64,000 nt of DNA. Origin: Deltaproteobacteria bacterium. Lineage in GTDB: Bacteria > Desulfobacterota > Binatia > UBA1149 > SPBQ01. Shown here piece by piece: positions 9,543 through 20,400 of the stretch (position 1 is its first letter; every line of letters starts with the position of its first letter). Both the position numbers and the translations under genes were made by a program. The notes below the pieces were generated by a model that worked only from the letters and a program-made list of their open reading frames with translations, did not search any database and was not told where the DNA came from. The stretch is taken from positions 62,001-126,000 of the forward strand of contig JAJCZM010000054.1 of assembly GCA_029262375.1 (NCBI GenBank), written 5' to 3'.

Positions 9543-12500
9543 TTACTGGGCTCCCTGAATCGGCAGGAAACAGTCGAAGGAGACCTCGATTCCTACCGAC
9601 GATGAAAGCATTGCGAGCGCGTCCGCGACCGTGGTCGTGCCGCTCGTGTTTACGTCGCACTCGCACAGCGAGCACTGCTCCAGACCGACACTAGTGCGAA
9701 GCGCGAACAAGGCATCTGTTGCCGTCGGTCTGAGGCCACGGCTGATGGGGACGCCGCAGTACGACGTGCGTAGGCAGGACCCACCGACGCACGTATCGTC
9801 GAGAGTGCAGAGGTTGCCATCCTCGCAACTTCCGCCCTCGTTCAACGGCGTGGCCAGGCAACCGCCCGTCTGTTCGTCACAGACGTGCGTTGCGCATTGA
9901 GTATCTTCCTCGGTGCACGTAACGGGGGACGACGCTTGGCAGCCGAGCGTCGAATCGCAACGTTCGGCACCGTTACAGACGCTGCCGTCATCGCACTGCG
10001 CGTCGCTCGGCGCGAATAGGCATTCGTCGCTTGTTTCATCGCAGCCGTCGGTCGTGCACGCCACACCATCGGTGCACGGGGCAATGCCCGCAATACAGCC
10101 GGATGTTGCGGAGCAGGTCTCGTCGCCATTACAGAAGGCGCCGTCGCTGCAGAGTTCGTTCGAAGCGAGGTGCGTGATCTGATCGTTCATCTCGTTACAG
10201 GAGTCTACGGTGCAAGCGATCCCGTCGTCGATGGCGGGGGGCGTGCCGGCGACGCAGTCCTCGGCGACATCACACGTCTCGTTTCCGTTACAGAACAATT
10301 GGTCGTCGCACAGAGCGTTCCTGGGGCTGTGCGTAACGGCGTCGCTCATCTCGTCACAGACGTCGTCGGTGCAGCCCACGCCGTCGTCAACGGTAGGAGG
10401 AGTGCCCGGCTGACAGCCGCCCCCGGCGCTACACGTCTCCAAGCCGTTGCAGAACGCGCCGTCGTCGCAGACGTTGTCGTCGGTGGTGTGCGTGCAGGCG
10501 TCGAGCGACTCGTTGCAGGCATCGGTCGTGCAACTTATCGAGTCGTCGCAGTCGGGCCCTTTGCCCTGGAGGCAGCCCAGGGCGGCGTCGCAGGTCTCGG
10601 CACCGTTGCAGAACGCTCCGTCGTCGCAGTTTGTATCCAGCGGGTCGTTCACGATGCGGTCGTTCGCCTCATCGCAGAAGTCGTTCGTGCAGGCGACCGA
10701 GTCGCTGATCGTCGGTGGCGTGCCGGATTGGCAGTCGAGCGTTGCGTGGCACGATTCCGTGCCGTTGCAGAAGGCTCCGTCGTCACAGGCCGCGTCGCTG
10801 GTCGCGTGGTCGCAGGAATCGCCTGCTTCATTGCAGGTGTCCACCGTGCAGCCGACGCCGTCGGAGCAGTTCGGTGCGCTACCGGCCTGGCATCCCAGGG
10901 TGGCGTGGCAGGTCTCGACGCCGTTGCAGAAGGCGCCGTCGTCGCAGGCGGCACTATTGGTGAGGCTATCGCAGGAATCACTGGCTTCGTTGCAGCTGTC
11001 GATCGTGCAGGCGACGCCGTCGGAGCAGTTCGGTGCGCTACCGGCCTGGCATCCCAGCGTGGCGTGGCAGGTCTCGACGCCGTTGCAGAAGGCGCCGTCG
11101 TCGCAGGCGGCGTTACTGGTGGCGCTGTCACAGGAATCGGTGCCTTCGTTGCAGCTGTCGATCGTACAAGCGACGCCGTCGCTACAGTTCGGAGCGCTGC
11201 CTGACATGCAGGTTCCGGAGTCGCAGGTTTCCGATCCGTTACAGAACGCGCCGTCGTCGCAGTCTGCATCGAGCACGCAGTCGCCGCCCTGGAGTACCTC
11301 GAGCGCTTTGAAGGCCGGGTTGCCGAGTACATGACCGAACTCGACCTGGAGGCCGTTGCCGTCGGATACCGAGACGACGGCGGATCGGACGATCGCCCTT
11401 GCGTTTCCGCCCGCGGCTACCTGGTCGAAGTCGTCGTACTCCGTGACGCCTTCTATGATGAGGTCCGTGACTCGGTCTCCGATGCCCAGGCTTCCGTCAA
11501 ACGTGCTCGCGAAGAAGATATTGACCAAGTACTGGCCGTTGGGGACATCGAAATCGTAGATGAGTTCCGGCGCGGACGCGTTGTCGCTGTGCTCACACTG
11601 GAAGATGTCTTCGGTGGTTTCGTCGTCACAGCCGAACAGGTCGGTGATTCCACTGATCACGCACGCTTCGCCGCCGCCGTTGAGGTTGCAGCTACTCGCC
11701 TTCGCCGCGAGGTTGTACGCGTAGTCGGCGTGCCAGAGGTCGCCGTTGCAATCCGTCTTGTCTCCCGAGCATTCCTCGGCCGAGACGTTGGCGTTCAGTC
11801 TTATGTCGTTTCCGGTCGCCGCATCGACGGCCACGGAGCCGAAGCACAGGTTGCGTGGATCGGAAGGGCAGGGGTCGTCCGCGTCCTCCAGCCCGTCGTT
11901 GTCGGGGTCGGCACACGGCGTCGGCGCATATTCGCAGGCTCCCGTGGACTCGTTGCAACTGTCGATCGTGCAGGCGTTGGCGTCGCTGCAATCGAGCGGC
12001 ACGTTTACGCAGCCGGCGGACTCGTCGCACATGTCCGAGGTGCAAGGACTGCCGTCGTCGCAGTTCGGTGCCGAGCCGGAGCTGCAGGTGCCGCCGCTAC
12101 AGGTTTCGTCACCGTTGCAGGCGTCGCCGTCATCACAATCGACGTTCGTTACGCATTCGACACAAGTGTCGCCGGACTCGTCGCAGGCCTGGCCGGGGCA
12201 GGGGTCGGATCCAGCCTCGCAGGTGTCGCCGTCGCAGGTCTCAGAGCCGTTACAGAAATCTCCGTCGTCGCAGTCTCCGTTGGTCGAGCAGCTTTGACAG
12301 CCGGCTCCGCAGGGCTCGCAGGAGAACTGGAACTCATGCATGTGCCGCGTGCTCGAAGAGGGCTGTCCCGACCCGAGTAGGATGCGGTCGGGAATGCCGT
12401 CGTCCGGATCGCCGACGACGATCGGCGTCATGCCGTGGTGCGAGTCGGGCAGGCTGGTGACCATACGCCAGCTATCGGCTACGGGGTCGTATTCTTGTAC

Positions 12501-13481
12501 CGCACGTTTGGTGCAGGTGCCGCCCTCGCCGCCGATGACGTAGATACGATCATTTACGATCGCGGCATGTCCCATGCCGGAACAGCCTTCGGGCATCGCG
12601 GCACCGAACGACCAACTGTTCGTGCCGGGGTTGTAGATCTGAGTGTGCGTGCGTCCTTCGCACGCCGTGTCGGTTCCGCACTGACGTCCGCCGAAGACGT
12701 AGAACTTCCCGCCCAGTGCGGCACCGGAGCCGTGGTCCACGGCGATCGGAAGATCGGCGATCGCGGTCCAGTCGTCGCCGGCCGGATCATACCGAAACGC
12801 TCGGTCGGTATTTTCGCCCGGGCCGCCCGCGTTACCGGCGCAGTCGCCCGATGTGCCTGCCACCGTGCCGTTGCAGGTACAGTTGGCGCTATCGGTTCCG
12901 GTTACGTTGCAGTGGCCGCCGGCGATGTAGATATCGCCGCCGAGAGTTGCTGTCGAGAATGCTCCCACCCGAAGCTGCCCTGAGCAGCTTTGCGAGCCGC
13001 CGCTGCAACCGATGCTGCTGAGCTGAGTCGGCGGGTTGATTCCATCGTAGGCCCATACCGTCTCATCGAAGGGGCGCGTGCCTCCCATGATGTAGATCGT
13101 GTTGCCGATCGTGAGCGCCTTCTTGTGATCTCCGAGCTGCCCGGAAGGACCGAAAGCGTGAGGCTTTAGCGGTGGCGCGCCGGCTGCCCCGGGGTCGCTG
13201 CTGGTCGCCCAGCTATCGTTCGTGATGTCGTAGCGAACGACGACACTGCTGCTGCGTTGCGCGAAGAAGAAGATGTACTCGGATCCGCCGATTTCCAGTT
13301 TGGCGGTGGCGTTCTCGTGGCGATCGATGGGCAGATCGGTGAGCGAGGACCAGCTACCCGACTCCATGTCGATGTCGCAGTCGGCCGCCATGGCAGTCGG
13401 CGCGCTCGCCGCACATACGGCGGCGCCGAGCAGTGCGCCGACGATTGCGGCGCGGAATGTATCAGACTTCTGTCGTCCCAT
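9543..13481 (-). CDS. Giant secreted Kelch/malectin/Cys-rich protein with dockerin-like end
   Basis: Encodes 1312 residues. Signal peptide (1-33), Kelch propeller (about 40-385, with IYIMGG, IYIAGG, FYVFGG and IYVIGG blade motifs), Dictyostelium-type Cys repeats (396-523), DPDNDGL cap, malectin-like domain (548-732), an array of 53-residue Cys repeats (about 740-1240) and a dockerin-like terminus (1243-1312, DVNTSGTTTVADAL). The cysteines are even in spacing and almost certainly disulfide-bonded outside the cell. Likely role: carbohydrate-binding extracellular scaffold; no enzyme motif is seen. The ATG at 13481 lacks a clear Shine-Dalgarno but yields a normal signal peptide. A possible sigma-54 site lies about 100 nt upstream. 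Confidence 0.88.
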   Translation of the reverse strand: MGRQKSDTFRAAIVGALLGAAVCAASAPTAMAADCDIDMESGSWSSLTDLPIDRHENATAKLEIGGSEYIFFFAQRSSSVVVRYDITNDSWATSSDPGAAGAPPLKPHAFGPSGQLGDHKKALTIGNTIYIMGGTRPFDETVWAYDGINPPTQLSSIGCSGGSQSCSGQLRVGAFSTATLGGDIYIAGGHCNVTGTDSANCTCNGTVAGTSGDCAGNAGGPGENTDRAFRYDPAGDDWTAIADLPIAVDHGSGAALGGKFYVFGGRQCGTDTACEGRTHTQIYNPGTNSWSFGAAMPEGCSGMGHAAIVNDRIYVIGGEGGTCTKRAVQEYDPVADSWRMVTSLPDSHHGMTPIVVGDPDDGIPDRILLGSGQPSSSTRHMHEFQFSCEPCGAGCQSCSTNGDCDDGDFCNGSETCDGDTCEAGSDPCPGQACDESGDTCVECVTNVDCDDGDACNGDETCSGGTCSSGSAPNCDDGSPCTSDMCDESAGCVNVPLDCSDANACTIDSCNESTGACEYAPTPCADPDNDGLEDADDPCPSDPRNLCFGSVAVDAATGNDIRLNANVSAEECSGDKTDCNGDLWHADYAYNLAAKASSCNLNGGGEACVISGITDLFGCDDETTEDIFQCEHSDNASAPELIYDFDVPNGQYLVNIFFASTFDGSLGIGDRVTDLIIEGVTEYDDFDQVAAGGNARAIVRSAVVSVSDGNGLQVEFGHVLGNPAFKALEVLQGGDCVLDADCDDGAFCNGSETCDSGTCMSGSAPNCSDGVACTIDSCNEGTDSCDSATSNAACDDGAFCNGVETCHATLGCQAGSAPNCSDGVACTIDSCNEASDSCDSLTNSAACDDGAFCNGVETCHATLGCQAGSAPNCSDGVGCTVDTCNEAGDSCDHATSDAACDDGAFCNGTESCHATLDCQSGTPPTISDSVACTNDFCDEANDRIVNDPLDTNCDDGAFCNGAETCDAALGCLQGKGPDCDDSISCTTDACNESLDACTHTTDDNVCDDGAFCNGLETCSAGGGCQPGTPPTVDDGVGCTDDVCDEMSDAVTHSPRNALCDDQLFCNGNETCDVAEDCVAGTPPAIDDGIACTVDSCNEMNDQITHLASNELCSDGAFCNGDETCSATSGCIAGIAPCTDGVACTTDGCDETSDECLFAPSDAQCDDGSVCNGAERCDSTLGCQASSPVTCTEEDTQCATHVCDEQTGGCLATPLNEGGSCEDGNLCTLDDTCVGGSCLRTSYCGVPISRGLRPTATDALFALRTSVGLEQCSLCECDVNTSGTTTVADALAMLSSSVGIEVSFDCFLPIQGAQ
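10138..11091 (-). repeat. Six exact 159-bp Cys-repeat units
   Basis: The conserved CAGAA(C/G) marker (antisense of the FCNG codons) recurs at 10137, 10296, 10455, 10614, 10773, 10932 and 11091, always 159 bp apart. Units 10932 and 11091 are nearly identical in DNA, indicating recent duplication. Confidence 0.85.
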
Positions 13482-13578
13482 CGGCGGTTTGGGCTCTGGT
13501 CGGTCGGCCGGACCGCGGCTAGTTTTCAGCGGCGTCGGTAGGGACGCTTCGCGGTTTCAATTTATGTGTCGGGCCGGC

Positions 13579-13594
13579 AGCGCACTATCTGCCG
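13579..13594 (-). promoter_or_regulatory. Weak sigma-54 (-24/-12) promoter candidate
   Basis: Minus strand reads CGGCAGATAGTGCGCT: GG and GC are in the required N10 spacing and the -24 element is good, but the -12 element (GCGCT for TTGCW) is poor. It would give a leader of roughly 90 nt for the gene starting at 13481. Confidence 0.3.
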
Positions 13595-13612
13595 ACCCTG
13601 AAATACGTATCG

Positions 13613-16600
13613 CTACTGTGCGGAACTCTCATCGACCATCAGACTTTCGTCCAGGGGTTCGAAGCAACCGAGCGTTACCGGAAGGTCTACCGTCGTCTGT
13701 AGCACTCCGAGCGCGTCGCTTACCGTCGTCTTACCGTCGGTGTTCACGTCGCATTCACAGATCGTACAGATCTCCAGGCCGACGCTGGCGCGCAGTACGT
13801 ACAGGGCATCGCTGACCAGCGGCTTTTCGCCGCGGCTTACCGGTACGCCGCAGAACGTGGTGCGGATACAGGTGCCTTCCATACACTCGTCGTCGAGGGT
13901 GCATGCGTTGCCGTCCTCGCACGAAGTACCGTCGAGCAGCGGCTGACTGACACAGCCGCCTTCGTCGTCCGAGCAGGTGCCGAAGCTGCACTCGTCGTCC
14001 AGTTCTTCGCAGTCAACCGGCAATTCGCTCATGCAGCCGAGTAGTACGTCGCAGGATTCAGCGCCGTTGCAGGCCTGGCCGTCGTCGCACTGCATGTCCG
14101 AGGGCGAATTTACGCAGGTGTCTGTGGGCTCATGACAGCCGTCGAGCGTGCATCCTACGCCGTCGCTGCACGGGAACTGCCCCGCCTGGCAGTCGAAGGC
14201 CGCGTGGCAGGTCTCGACGCCGTTGCAGAACTGACCGTCGTCGCAGCTCGCGTTGTCGGTTACGTTGATGACCACATCGTTCGCTTCGTCACAGGAGTCG
14301 TTTGTGCAACCCACGCCGTCGTCGATGACGGGCGCGGTGCCGGCTTGGCAGTCGTTGGTTGCGTCGCAGATCTCAGTGCCGTTACAGAAGGCGCCGTCGT
14401 CGCAGTTGCCCGCGTTTGGTGTGTTCGTGCAGGAATCCTGGCCCTCATTGCACGCATCGTCGGTGCAGCCGACACCGTCGTCGCAGTCCGGCGCCCTGCC
14501 GACCTGGCAGTCGGCAGTGGCGCTACAGGTTTCAGCGCCGTTGCAGAAGAGGCCGTCGTCGCAGTTGCCGTCGTCCACCGCGTTCACCACGACATCGTTG
14601 GTCTCGTCGCAGGAATCGTTGGTGCAGTCGATGCCGTCGCTGACCACAGGCGCCGTGCCGGCCTGACAGTCGGCGGCCGCGTCGCAGGTCTCGCTGCCGT
14701 TGCAGAACGCCCCGTCGTCGCAGAGACCGTCGGTGGCAACATTGGCCACTGTGTCGGTGACTTCATTGCAGGAATCGATGGTGCAGGATACGCCGTCGTC
14801 GACCACGGGTCCCACACCGGCCTGGCAGCCGTTCGTGGCGTCGCAGGTCTCGGTGCCGTTGCAGAACGCGCCGTCGTCGCAAAGGCCGTCGTTGGCGTCG
14901 TTTCGCACGGTGTCGTTGACTTCGTCGCAGAGATCGATGGTGCAGGTCACGCCGTCGTCGACGGTCGGAGCGGTTCCGGCCTGACAGTCGTTTACGGCGT
15001 CGCAGGTCTCAGCGCCGTTGCAGAACGCGCCGTCGTCGCAGACCGCGTCGCTCGGAGCGTTGACAACCTGATCGTTCGCTTCGTCGCAAGAGTCGGCGGT
15101 GCAGCTCACGCCGTCGTCGATCGTCGGGGCTGCTCCGGCTTCACAATCGTTCACGGCGTCGCAGGTCTCAGCGCCGTCGCAGAACAAGCCATTGTCGCAG
15201 TTGCTGTCGTCGACTGCGTTTTCGCAGCGATCGATGCCTTCACGGCATATATCGTTGGTGCAGCTAACGCCGTCGTCGCAATTCGGTGCGGTGCCGGCTT
15301 GGCAGTCGTTGGTGGGGTGGCAGATCTCCGTGCCGTCACAAAACAGGCCGTTGTCGCAGTTGCCGTTATCGACGACGTTGTCGCAGCTATCGATGCCTTC
15401 GCGACAGATATCGTTGGTGCAGCCGACGCCGTCGTCGCAGTTCGGTGCGGTGCCGGCTTGGCAGTCGTTCGTGGGGTGACAGACCTCGTTGCCATCACAG
15501 AATAGACCGTTGTCGCAGTTGCCGTTGTCGGCGACGTTGCTGCAACTGTCGCTGCCCTCGAGGCAGCTATCGTTCGTACAACTCACGCCGTCGTCACAGT
15601 TCGGTGCGGCGCCGGCTTGGCAGTCGCTCGTCGGGTGACATACCTCGTTGCCGTCGCAGAACAGCCCGTTGTCGCAACTGCCGTGGTCAAGCGCGTTGTC
15701 GCAGCTGTCCGAGCCTTCGTTGCAGCTGTCGATGGTGCAACCGACGCCGTCGTCGCAGTTCGGGGCCGATCCCGCCTGGCAGTCGCTCACTGCGTTGCAG
15801 ACCTCGGCACCGTTGCAGAACGAGCCGTCATCACAGTTGCCGTTGTCGACGACGAACTGACAAGAATCGCTACCTTCGTTGCAGCTATCGTTCGTGCAGC
15901 CGACGCCGTCGTCACATGCGACGGGCGTGCCGGCCTGGCAATCGCTCACGGCGCTGCAGGTCTCGACGCCGTCACAGAACAGGCCATTGTCGCAATTACC
16001 GTTGTCTACGACGAAATCGCAGCTATCGCTGCCTTCATTGCAGCTATCGTTGGTACAACCGACGCCGTCGTTACAGACGACCGGTGTGCCGGCCTGGCAG
16101 TTGTTCACCGCGCTGCACGACTCTACGCCGTTGCAGAACAGTCCGTCGTCACAGCTTCCGTTGTCCACGACGTTGTCGCAGGTGTCGGAGCCTTCGTTGC
16201 AGCTGTCGATGGTGCAACCGACGCCGTCGTCGCAGTTCGGGGCCGATCCCGCCTGGCAATCGTTCGTTGCGTCGCACGTCTCGACGCCGTTGCAAAATAG
16301 TCCATCGCTGCAGCTGGCGTCGTTCACGATGTTGTTACAGCTATCGGAGCCTTCGTTGCAGCTGTCGATGGTGCAACCAACGCCGTCGTCGCAGTTAGGT
16401 GCGCTGCCTGCCTGACACGAGCCCGCTCCATCACAGGTCTCAGCGCCGTTGCAGAATGCGCCGTCCGAACACGCGGTGCCGGCCGCCAGCGGATCGGCGA
16501 AACAGGCGCCGTTCCCAGGGTCGCAGGTGCCCACCGCGCAGTCGCTGTCGAGGCCCGAGCAATCGGTGGCGCCGCCGCTCACGCAGGTCCCGGCGCCGTT

Positions 16601-17425
16601 GCATTGATCGTTGTCGGTGCACAGGTCGCCGTCGTCACAGGACGTTCCCGCCGTCTCGAAGCATGAGTCGGCGGATTCGTTGCAGGTGTCGGCGCACTCG
16701 GTGCCGGGGCAAGGGTCGCCGGCGCCGACGCAGCTGCCGGCGCTGCAGGTGTCCGTTGCCGTGCAGAAGAGACCGTCGTCGCAGCCTTGGCCGTCGGCTG
16801 CGGCGGAATCGTTCGAGCAGGATCCCGCGATGCAGGTGTCGACCGTACATGCGTTGCCGTCGGCACAGTCGCCGTCACCGAGGCATTCGACGCACACGCC
16901 GTCACCGTCGCAGACTTCGCCTGCGCCGCAGTCCAGACTGTCGGTACACTCGACGCAGTCGAAAGAAGCCGAGTTGCCGCACGATGCCTGCGGGAGGCCG
17001 CCGGTATCGCCTAGCGAGACACCGGAGAGATCCAAGTCGAAGGTTCCGACCTGTCCACACTGAATCGTGACGACGGCAACCTCGCCATCGCCGAACGGCG
17101 TGAACGAGAAGTCGGTGACGTTCCATGCGCAGTTGACCGGATTGATGTTGCACAATCCGGCGGCCGCCGCGCCCGGTGAGCAGGGCGTCTTACATGCGAT
17201 CGCGCCGTTGCTCGACATCGTTGCGGTCGCCGCAGCGAAATCGCCGCCGGCGGTGTCGAGGTTGATCGAAATGTCGCAGTTCTCGCCTAACATGCAGACC
17301 GCGCCCGAAGCGACGTTCAGGTTCGGAGGCACGCACTGGGCCGATGCATCGGCAGCCGGCGATACGGTTGCGAATAGGCTCGCCAGTGCGAGCGCGTACA
17401 GGGTGGTTCTTGTTCGCTTCATCAT
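13613..17425 (-). CDS. Giant secreted cohesin-like / Cys-repeat protein with dockerin-like end
   Basis: Encodes 1270 residues from ATG 17425; the longer frame begins with a TTG at 17461 and is rejected because 17425 starts a clean signal peptide ([15 protein letters not shown]...). A beta domain (about 28-150; [12 protein letters not shown], then [13 protein letters not shown], then [11 protein letters not shown]) has the look of a cohesin. Cys repeats follow (about 160-330), then the longest 53-residue repeat array in the window (about 335-1190), then the dockerin-like terminus ([14 protein letters not shown]). No Kelch, malectin or enzyme domain is present. The start is 43 nt past the stop of the 17469 gene, so the two are probably one transcript. 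A protein with both a cohesin-like and a dockerin-like end could polymerise or act as an adaptor. Confidence 0.87.
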   Translation of the reverse strand: MMKRTRTTLYALALASLFATVSPAADASAQCVPPNLNVASGAVCMLGENCDISINLDTAGGDFAAATATMSSNGAIACKTPCSPGAAAAGLCNINPVNCAWNVTDFSFTPFGDGEVAVVTIQCGQVGTFDLDLSGVSLGDTGGLPQASCGNSASFDCVECTDSLDCGAGEVCDGDGVCVECLGDGDCADGNACTVDTCIAGSCSNDSAAADGQGCDDGLFCTATDTCSAGSCVGAGDPCPGTECADTCNESADSCFETAGTSCDDGDLCTDNDQCNGAGTCVSGGATDCSGLDSDCAVGTCDPGNGACFADPLAAGTACSDGAFCNGAETCDGAGSCQAGSAPNCDDGVGCTIDSCNEGSDSCNNIVNDASCSDGLFCNGVETCDATNDCQAGSAPNCDDGVGCTIDSCNEGSDTCDNVVDNGSCDDGLFCNGVESCSAVNNCQAGTPVVCNDGVGCTNDSCNEGSDSCDFVVDNGNCDNGLFCDGVETCSAVSDCQAGTPVACDDGVGCTNDSCNEGSDSCQFVVDNGNCDDGSFCNGAEVCNAVSDCQAGSAPNCDDGVGCTIDSCNEGSDSCDNALDHGSCDNGLFCDGNEVCHPTSDCQAGAAPNCDDGVSCTNDSCLEGSDSCSNVADNGNCDNGLFCDGNEVCHPTNDCQAGTAPNCDDGVGCTNDICREGIDSCDNVVDNGNCDNGLFCDGTEICHPTNDCQAGTAPNCDDGVSCTNDICREGIDRCENAVDDSNCDNGLFCDGAETCDAVNDCEAGAAPTIDDGVSCTADSCDEANDQVVNAPSDAVCDDGAFCNGAETCDAVNDCQAGTAPTVDDGVTCTIDLCDEVNDTVRNDANDGLCDDGAFCNGTETCDATNGCQAGVGPVVDDGVSCTIDSCNEVTDTVANVATDGLCDDGAFCNGSETCDAAADCQAGTAPVVSDGIDCTNDSCDETNDVVVNAVDDGNCDDGLFCNGAETCSATADCQVGRAPDCDDGVGCTDDACNEGQDSCTNTPNAGNCDDGAFCNGTEICDATNDCQAGTAPVIDDGVGCTNDSCDEANDVVINVTDNASCDDGQFCNGVETCHAAFDCQAGQFPCSDGVGCTLDGCHEPTDTCVNSPSDMQCDDGQACNGAESCDVLLGCMSELPVDCEELDDECSFGTCSDDEGGCVSQPLLDGTSCEDGNACTLDDECMEGTCIRTTFCGVPVSRGEKPLVSDALYVLRASVGLEICTICECDVNTDGKTTVSDALGVLQTTVDLPVTLGCFEPLDESLMVDESSAQ
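14232..16457 (-). repeat. Fourteen exact 159-bp Cys-repeat units
   Basis: The CAGAA marker recurs at 14231, 14390, 14549, 14708, 14867, 15026, 15185, 15344, 15503, 15662, 15821, 15980, 16139, 16298 and 16457: fourteen consecutive intervals of exactly 159 bp. The interval before the array is 156 bp. Each unit is 53 residues with cysteines spaced C-x5-C-x5-C-x5-C-x13-C-x4-C-x15; some units carry one extra Cys pair. Confidence 0.9.
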
Positions 17426-17468
17426 TAATCTCGTTGCGGGCGATTCGATCGCTTCCGCCAATGTCGTA

Positions 17469-20400
17469 TTACTCCGCGGCTGCCGTGCCGGATGCGCGAT
17501 GGCTTACGCCTCTCGTGATTCCAGCTGCTTTGACCGGCGTGCCGGTTGTGCTTCCCAGCTCGACGCTTTCCAGCGTGACGGTCTGGTCCGCGTTCGGCAG
17601 TTTCACTCTCAGTGCGAGCCCTCGGCCGATCGCACCCGCGCCCGTTGCGCTGAACGGCGGCATGATGAATGCCCGTGCCGCGTTCTTCGTCGGGCGCGAA
17701 AGCTGTAGGGAGAACCCACGCTTGCGCAGTTTGCCGGCGAGCTTCACGCGTCCTACGCGTCCACTCGATGAAAAATCGACTTGGATGCCTGCGACCCCTG
17801 CGGCGCCATCGCCACGCAGGCTCAGGCCGTAAGTGGCTCTTCCGTTGTCGCCGATGCGCGGAGCGCTCAGGCGTACGCGCACGTCGCCGCTTGCCACCGT
17901 GCTTGCGCCGAACCCATTGCTCGCGACGAAGGCTCCGCCGCCGCCGTTGCAGGTATCGGGCGAGAACAAGCTGAGCTGCCGTAGGACCGCGCAGATCGGA
18001 TCTGACGCTTCGACGCCTGATAGGCAGTTGCAGTCGGCTGCGCAGGCGCAATCGGCACCCGCCGGCTCTTGGCCGATGGTGCACAGGACGGTGCAAAGCG
18101 GATCGGATGCATCGAGCATGTCGTTGTTGTTGCAGTCGCCGGACAAGCAGGTGTCGCAGTCGAAGTCGACGCAACCCTCGGAGCAGTTCGGCGCAGCAGA
18201 TGTATCGGTGAGCGCGAGCGTGCTGCCGCTCAGGCAGAGCTGTTGAGACGCCGCCTCCTGCGTGCACTCGATCGTGAGCTCGGCAATTTCACCATCGCCG
18301 AACGCATCGATCGGCGCATCGTTGTCGGAGACGTCGAAGGCGCAGGTGACGTCGTCGAGACTGCATGTGCCGTTGGTGGCCGCCGCACCGGTGGTGCATG
18401 TGTCGCCGCACTGGATCGACGAAGTCGCGGTGACCGTCGAATCTACGTCGGCGATCGCCAGGCCGTTCGTCGCCAGGTTGATCGGAATGGTGCAAGCGCG
18501 GTTCGTGAAGCATTGGACGCTGTTTGCGACGCTGACCTCGCCGCATGTGTCGCAGGTATCTCCGACCTCGTCGCAGGCCTCCGTCGCCGTGCACGGATCG
18601 CTGCCGGTCTGGCAGACGCCGGTGACGCAAGTCTCCGCACCGTTGCAGAAGAGTGCGTCGGCACAGTCGCCGTCGATGAAGCAATCGGCGCAGGTGTCGC
18701 CGACTTCGTCGCAGACCTGACCGGGGCAAGGATCGCTGCCGGCTTGGCACGATCCCGCGACGCATGCCTCGGCACCGTTGCAGAAGTCACCGTCGGCGCA
18801 ATCGCTGTGCTGTAGGCAATCGACGCAGATGTCGTTGGTCTCGTCGCAGGCTTGACCGGGGCAGGGGTCGGCTCCCGGCTGGCACATGTTGCCGACGCAG
18901 GTCTCGGCACCGTTGCAGAAGTCCAGGTCGAGGCAGTCTGCGTTCGAGAGGCACTCGGGCATCGTCGTGCTCGTAGTGCTGGTCGTTGTGGTGGTGCCGG
19001 GGGCGCCGGCCAGCACTTCGATGGCTTTGATCGCGGGGTCCGCCAGGTTGTGGAGGAACTCGATCTGCAGCCCGTCGCTGTCGAGCACTGTGATGATCGC
19101 GGAGCGGACCACCGCGACGCCGGATCCGCCGGCGGCGGCGACTTGGTCGAAGTTACTGATCGCGACTGCACTCTCTATCGCGATGTCGAACACGCGCTCA
19201 CCCACCAGGTCGGTGCCGGTGAACGTGTTGGCGAAGAAGAAATTAATCAAGTACTCGCCGTTGGGAACGTCGAAGTTGTAAATCAGCTCGTCGATCGATG
19301 CGGCCTTATCGAAGTGCTCACATTGGAAGAGGTCTTCCGTGTCGGCGCTGTCGCAGCCGAAGATCGTCGAAATCCCTGAGATGACACACAGTTCGCCGCC
19401 GCCGCCGAGGTCGCACTCAAAGTTATCGGTGGCGAGGTTGTAGCCGAAGTCGGCGGCCCACACATCGCCGTTGCAGTCGGTACGAGGACCGGAGCAATGC
19501 GCGGTTTGAGCATGCGCATTGATGCGAATGTCGGTAACCGTGGTCTGATCCTGCGCGACCGGTCCGTAACACAGGTTGCGGGGATCGTTCGGGCAAGGAT
19601 CGTTGCCGTCGCTGAGCCCGTCGTTGTCCGGGTCGCCGGCGACGGTTTCGCACATGTCGATTCCGGAGTTGCAGGCCTCGAAGAGAGGGCAGTTGTCCGG
19701 ATTGCTGCAGGCTCCGCCGGAGCACAGATCGTCCGTGCAGCTGATACCGTCGACGCAATCACCGTTGGATGTGCACGGAATGCAGACGTCGTTCAGTTCA
19801 TCGCAGGACTGACCGACGCAGGGGTCGGAGCCGGCGCTGCAGGTTCCCGCCTGGCAGGTTTCGGCGCCGTCGCAGAAGTCGCCGGTCTCACAGTCTGTGC
19901 CATCGGCTTTCGGTACGGCGATGCAGCTGCCCGTGAGCATGTCGCACATGCCGTCGTTGCAGACGTCGTCGAGGCCGGAGCAGTTCGTCGTCGTGCCTTC
20001 ACAGGCGCCGGCGGCGCTACACATGTCCGTCGTCGTACACAGATCGCCGTCGTCGCAGCCCGTGCCCACATCCGGTGTGCCTTCACAGATGCCGGAAGCG
20101 TTGCACTGGTCAGTGATCGTGCAGCCTTCGCCGTCATCGCATGATGCGCCGGTGTCGGCCGTGTTCTGGCAGGTGCCGGCGCTGCAGGTGTCGATCGTGC
20201 AGCTGTTGGCGTCGTCGCAGTCGCCGTCAACCAAGCAGTCGGCGCAGACGTCGCCCACTTCGTCACACATCTGACCGGGGCAAGGGTCGCTTCCCGGTAG
20301 GCAAACGGTCGCGACGCATTGCTCGGCACCGTTGCAGAATACCGTGTCGTCGCAGTCGCCGTTGGTCGCGCACGGCGGGATGGGCGCGGCCAGTATCTCG

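Noticed and set aside
14232-16457. Regular 159-bp repeats as CRISPR or satellite DNA
   Set aside because: The period is a whole number of codons, the frame is open through it and Cys positions are conserved; it is coding.
17426-17461. Longer start (TTG) for the 13613 gene
   Set aside because: It adds residues before a clean signal peptide and starts eight bases after the upstream stop; ATG 17425 is better.
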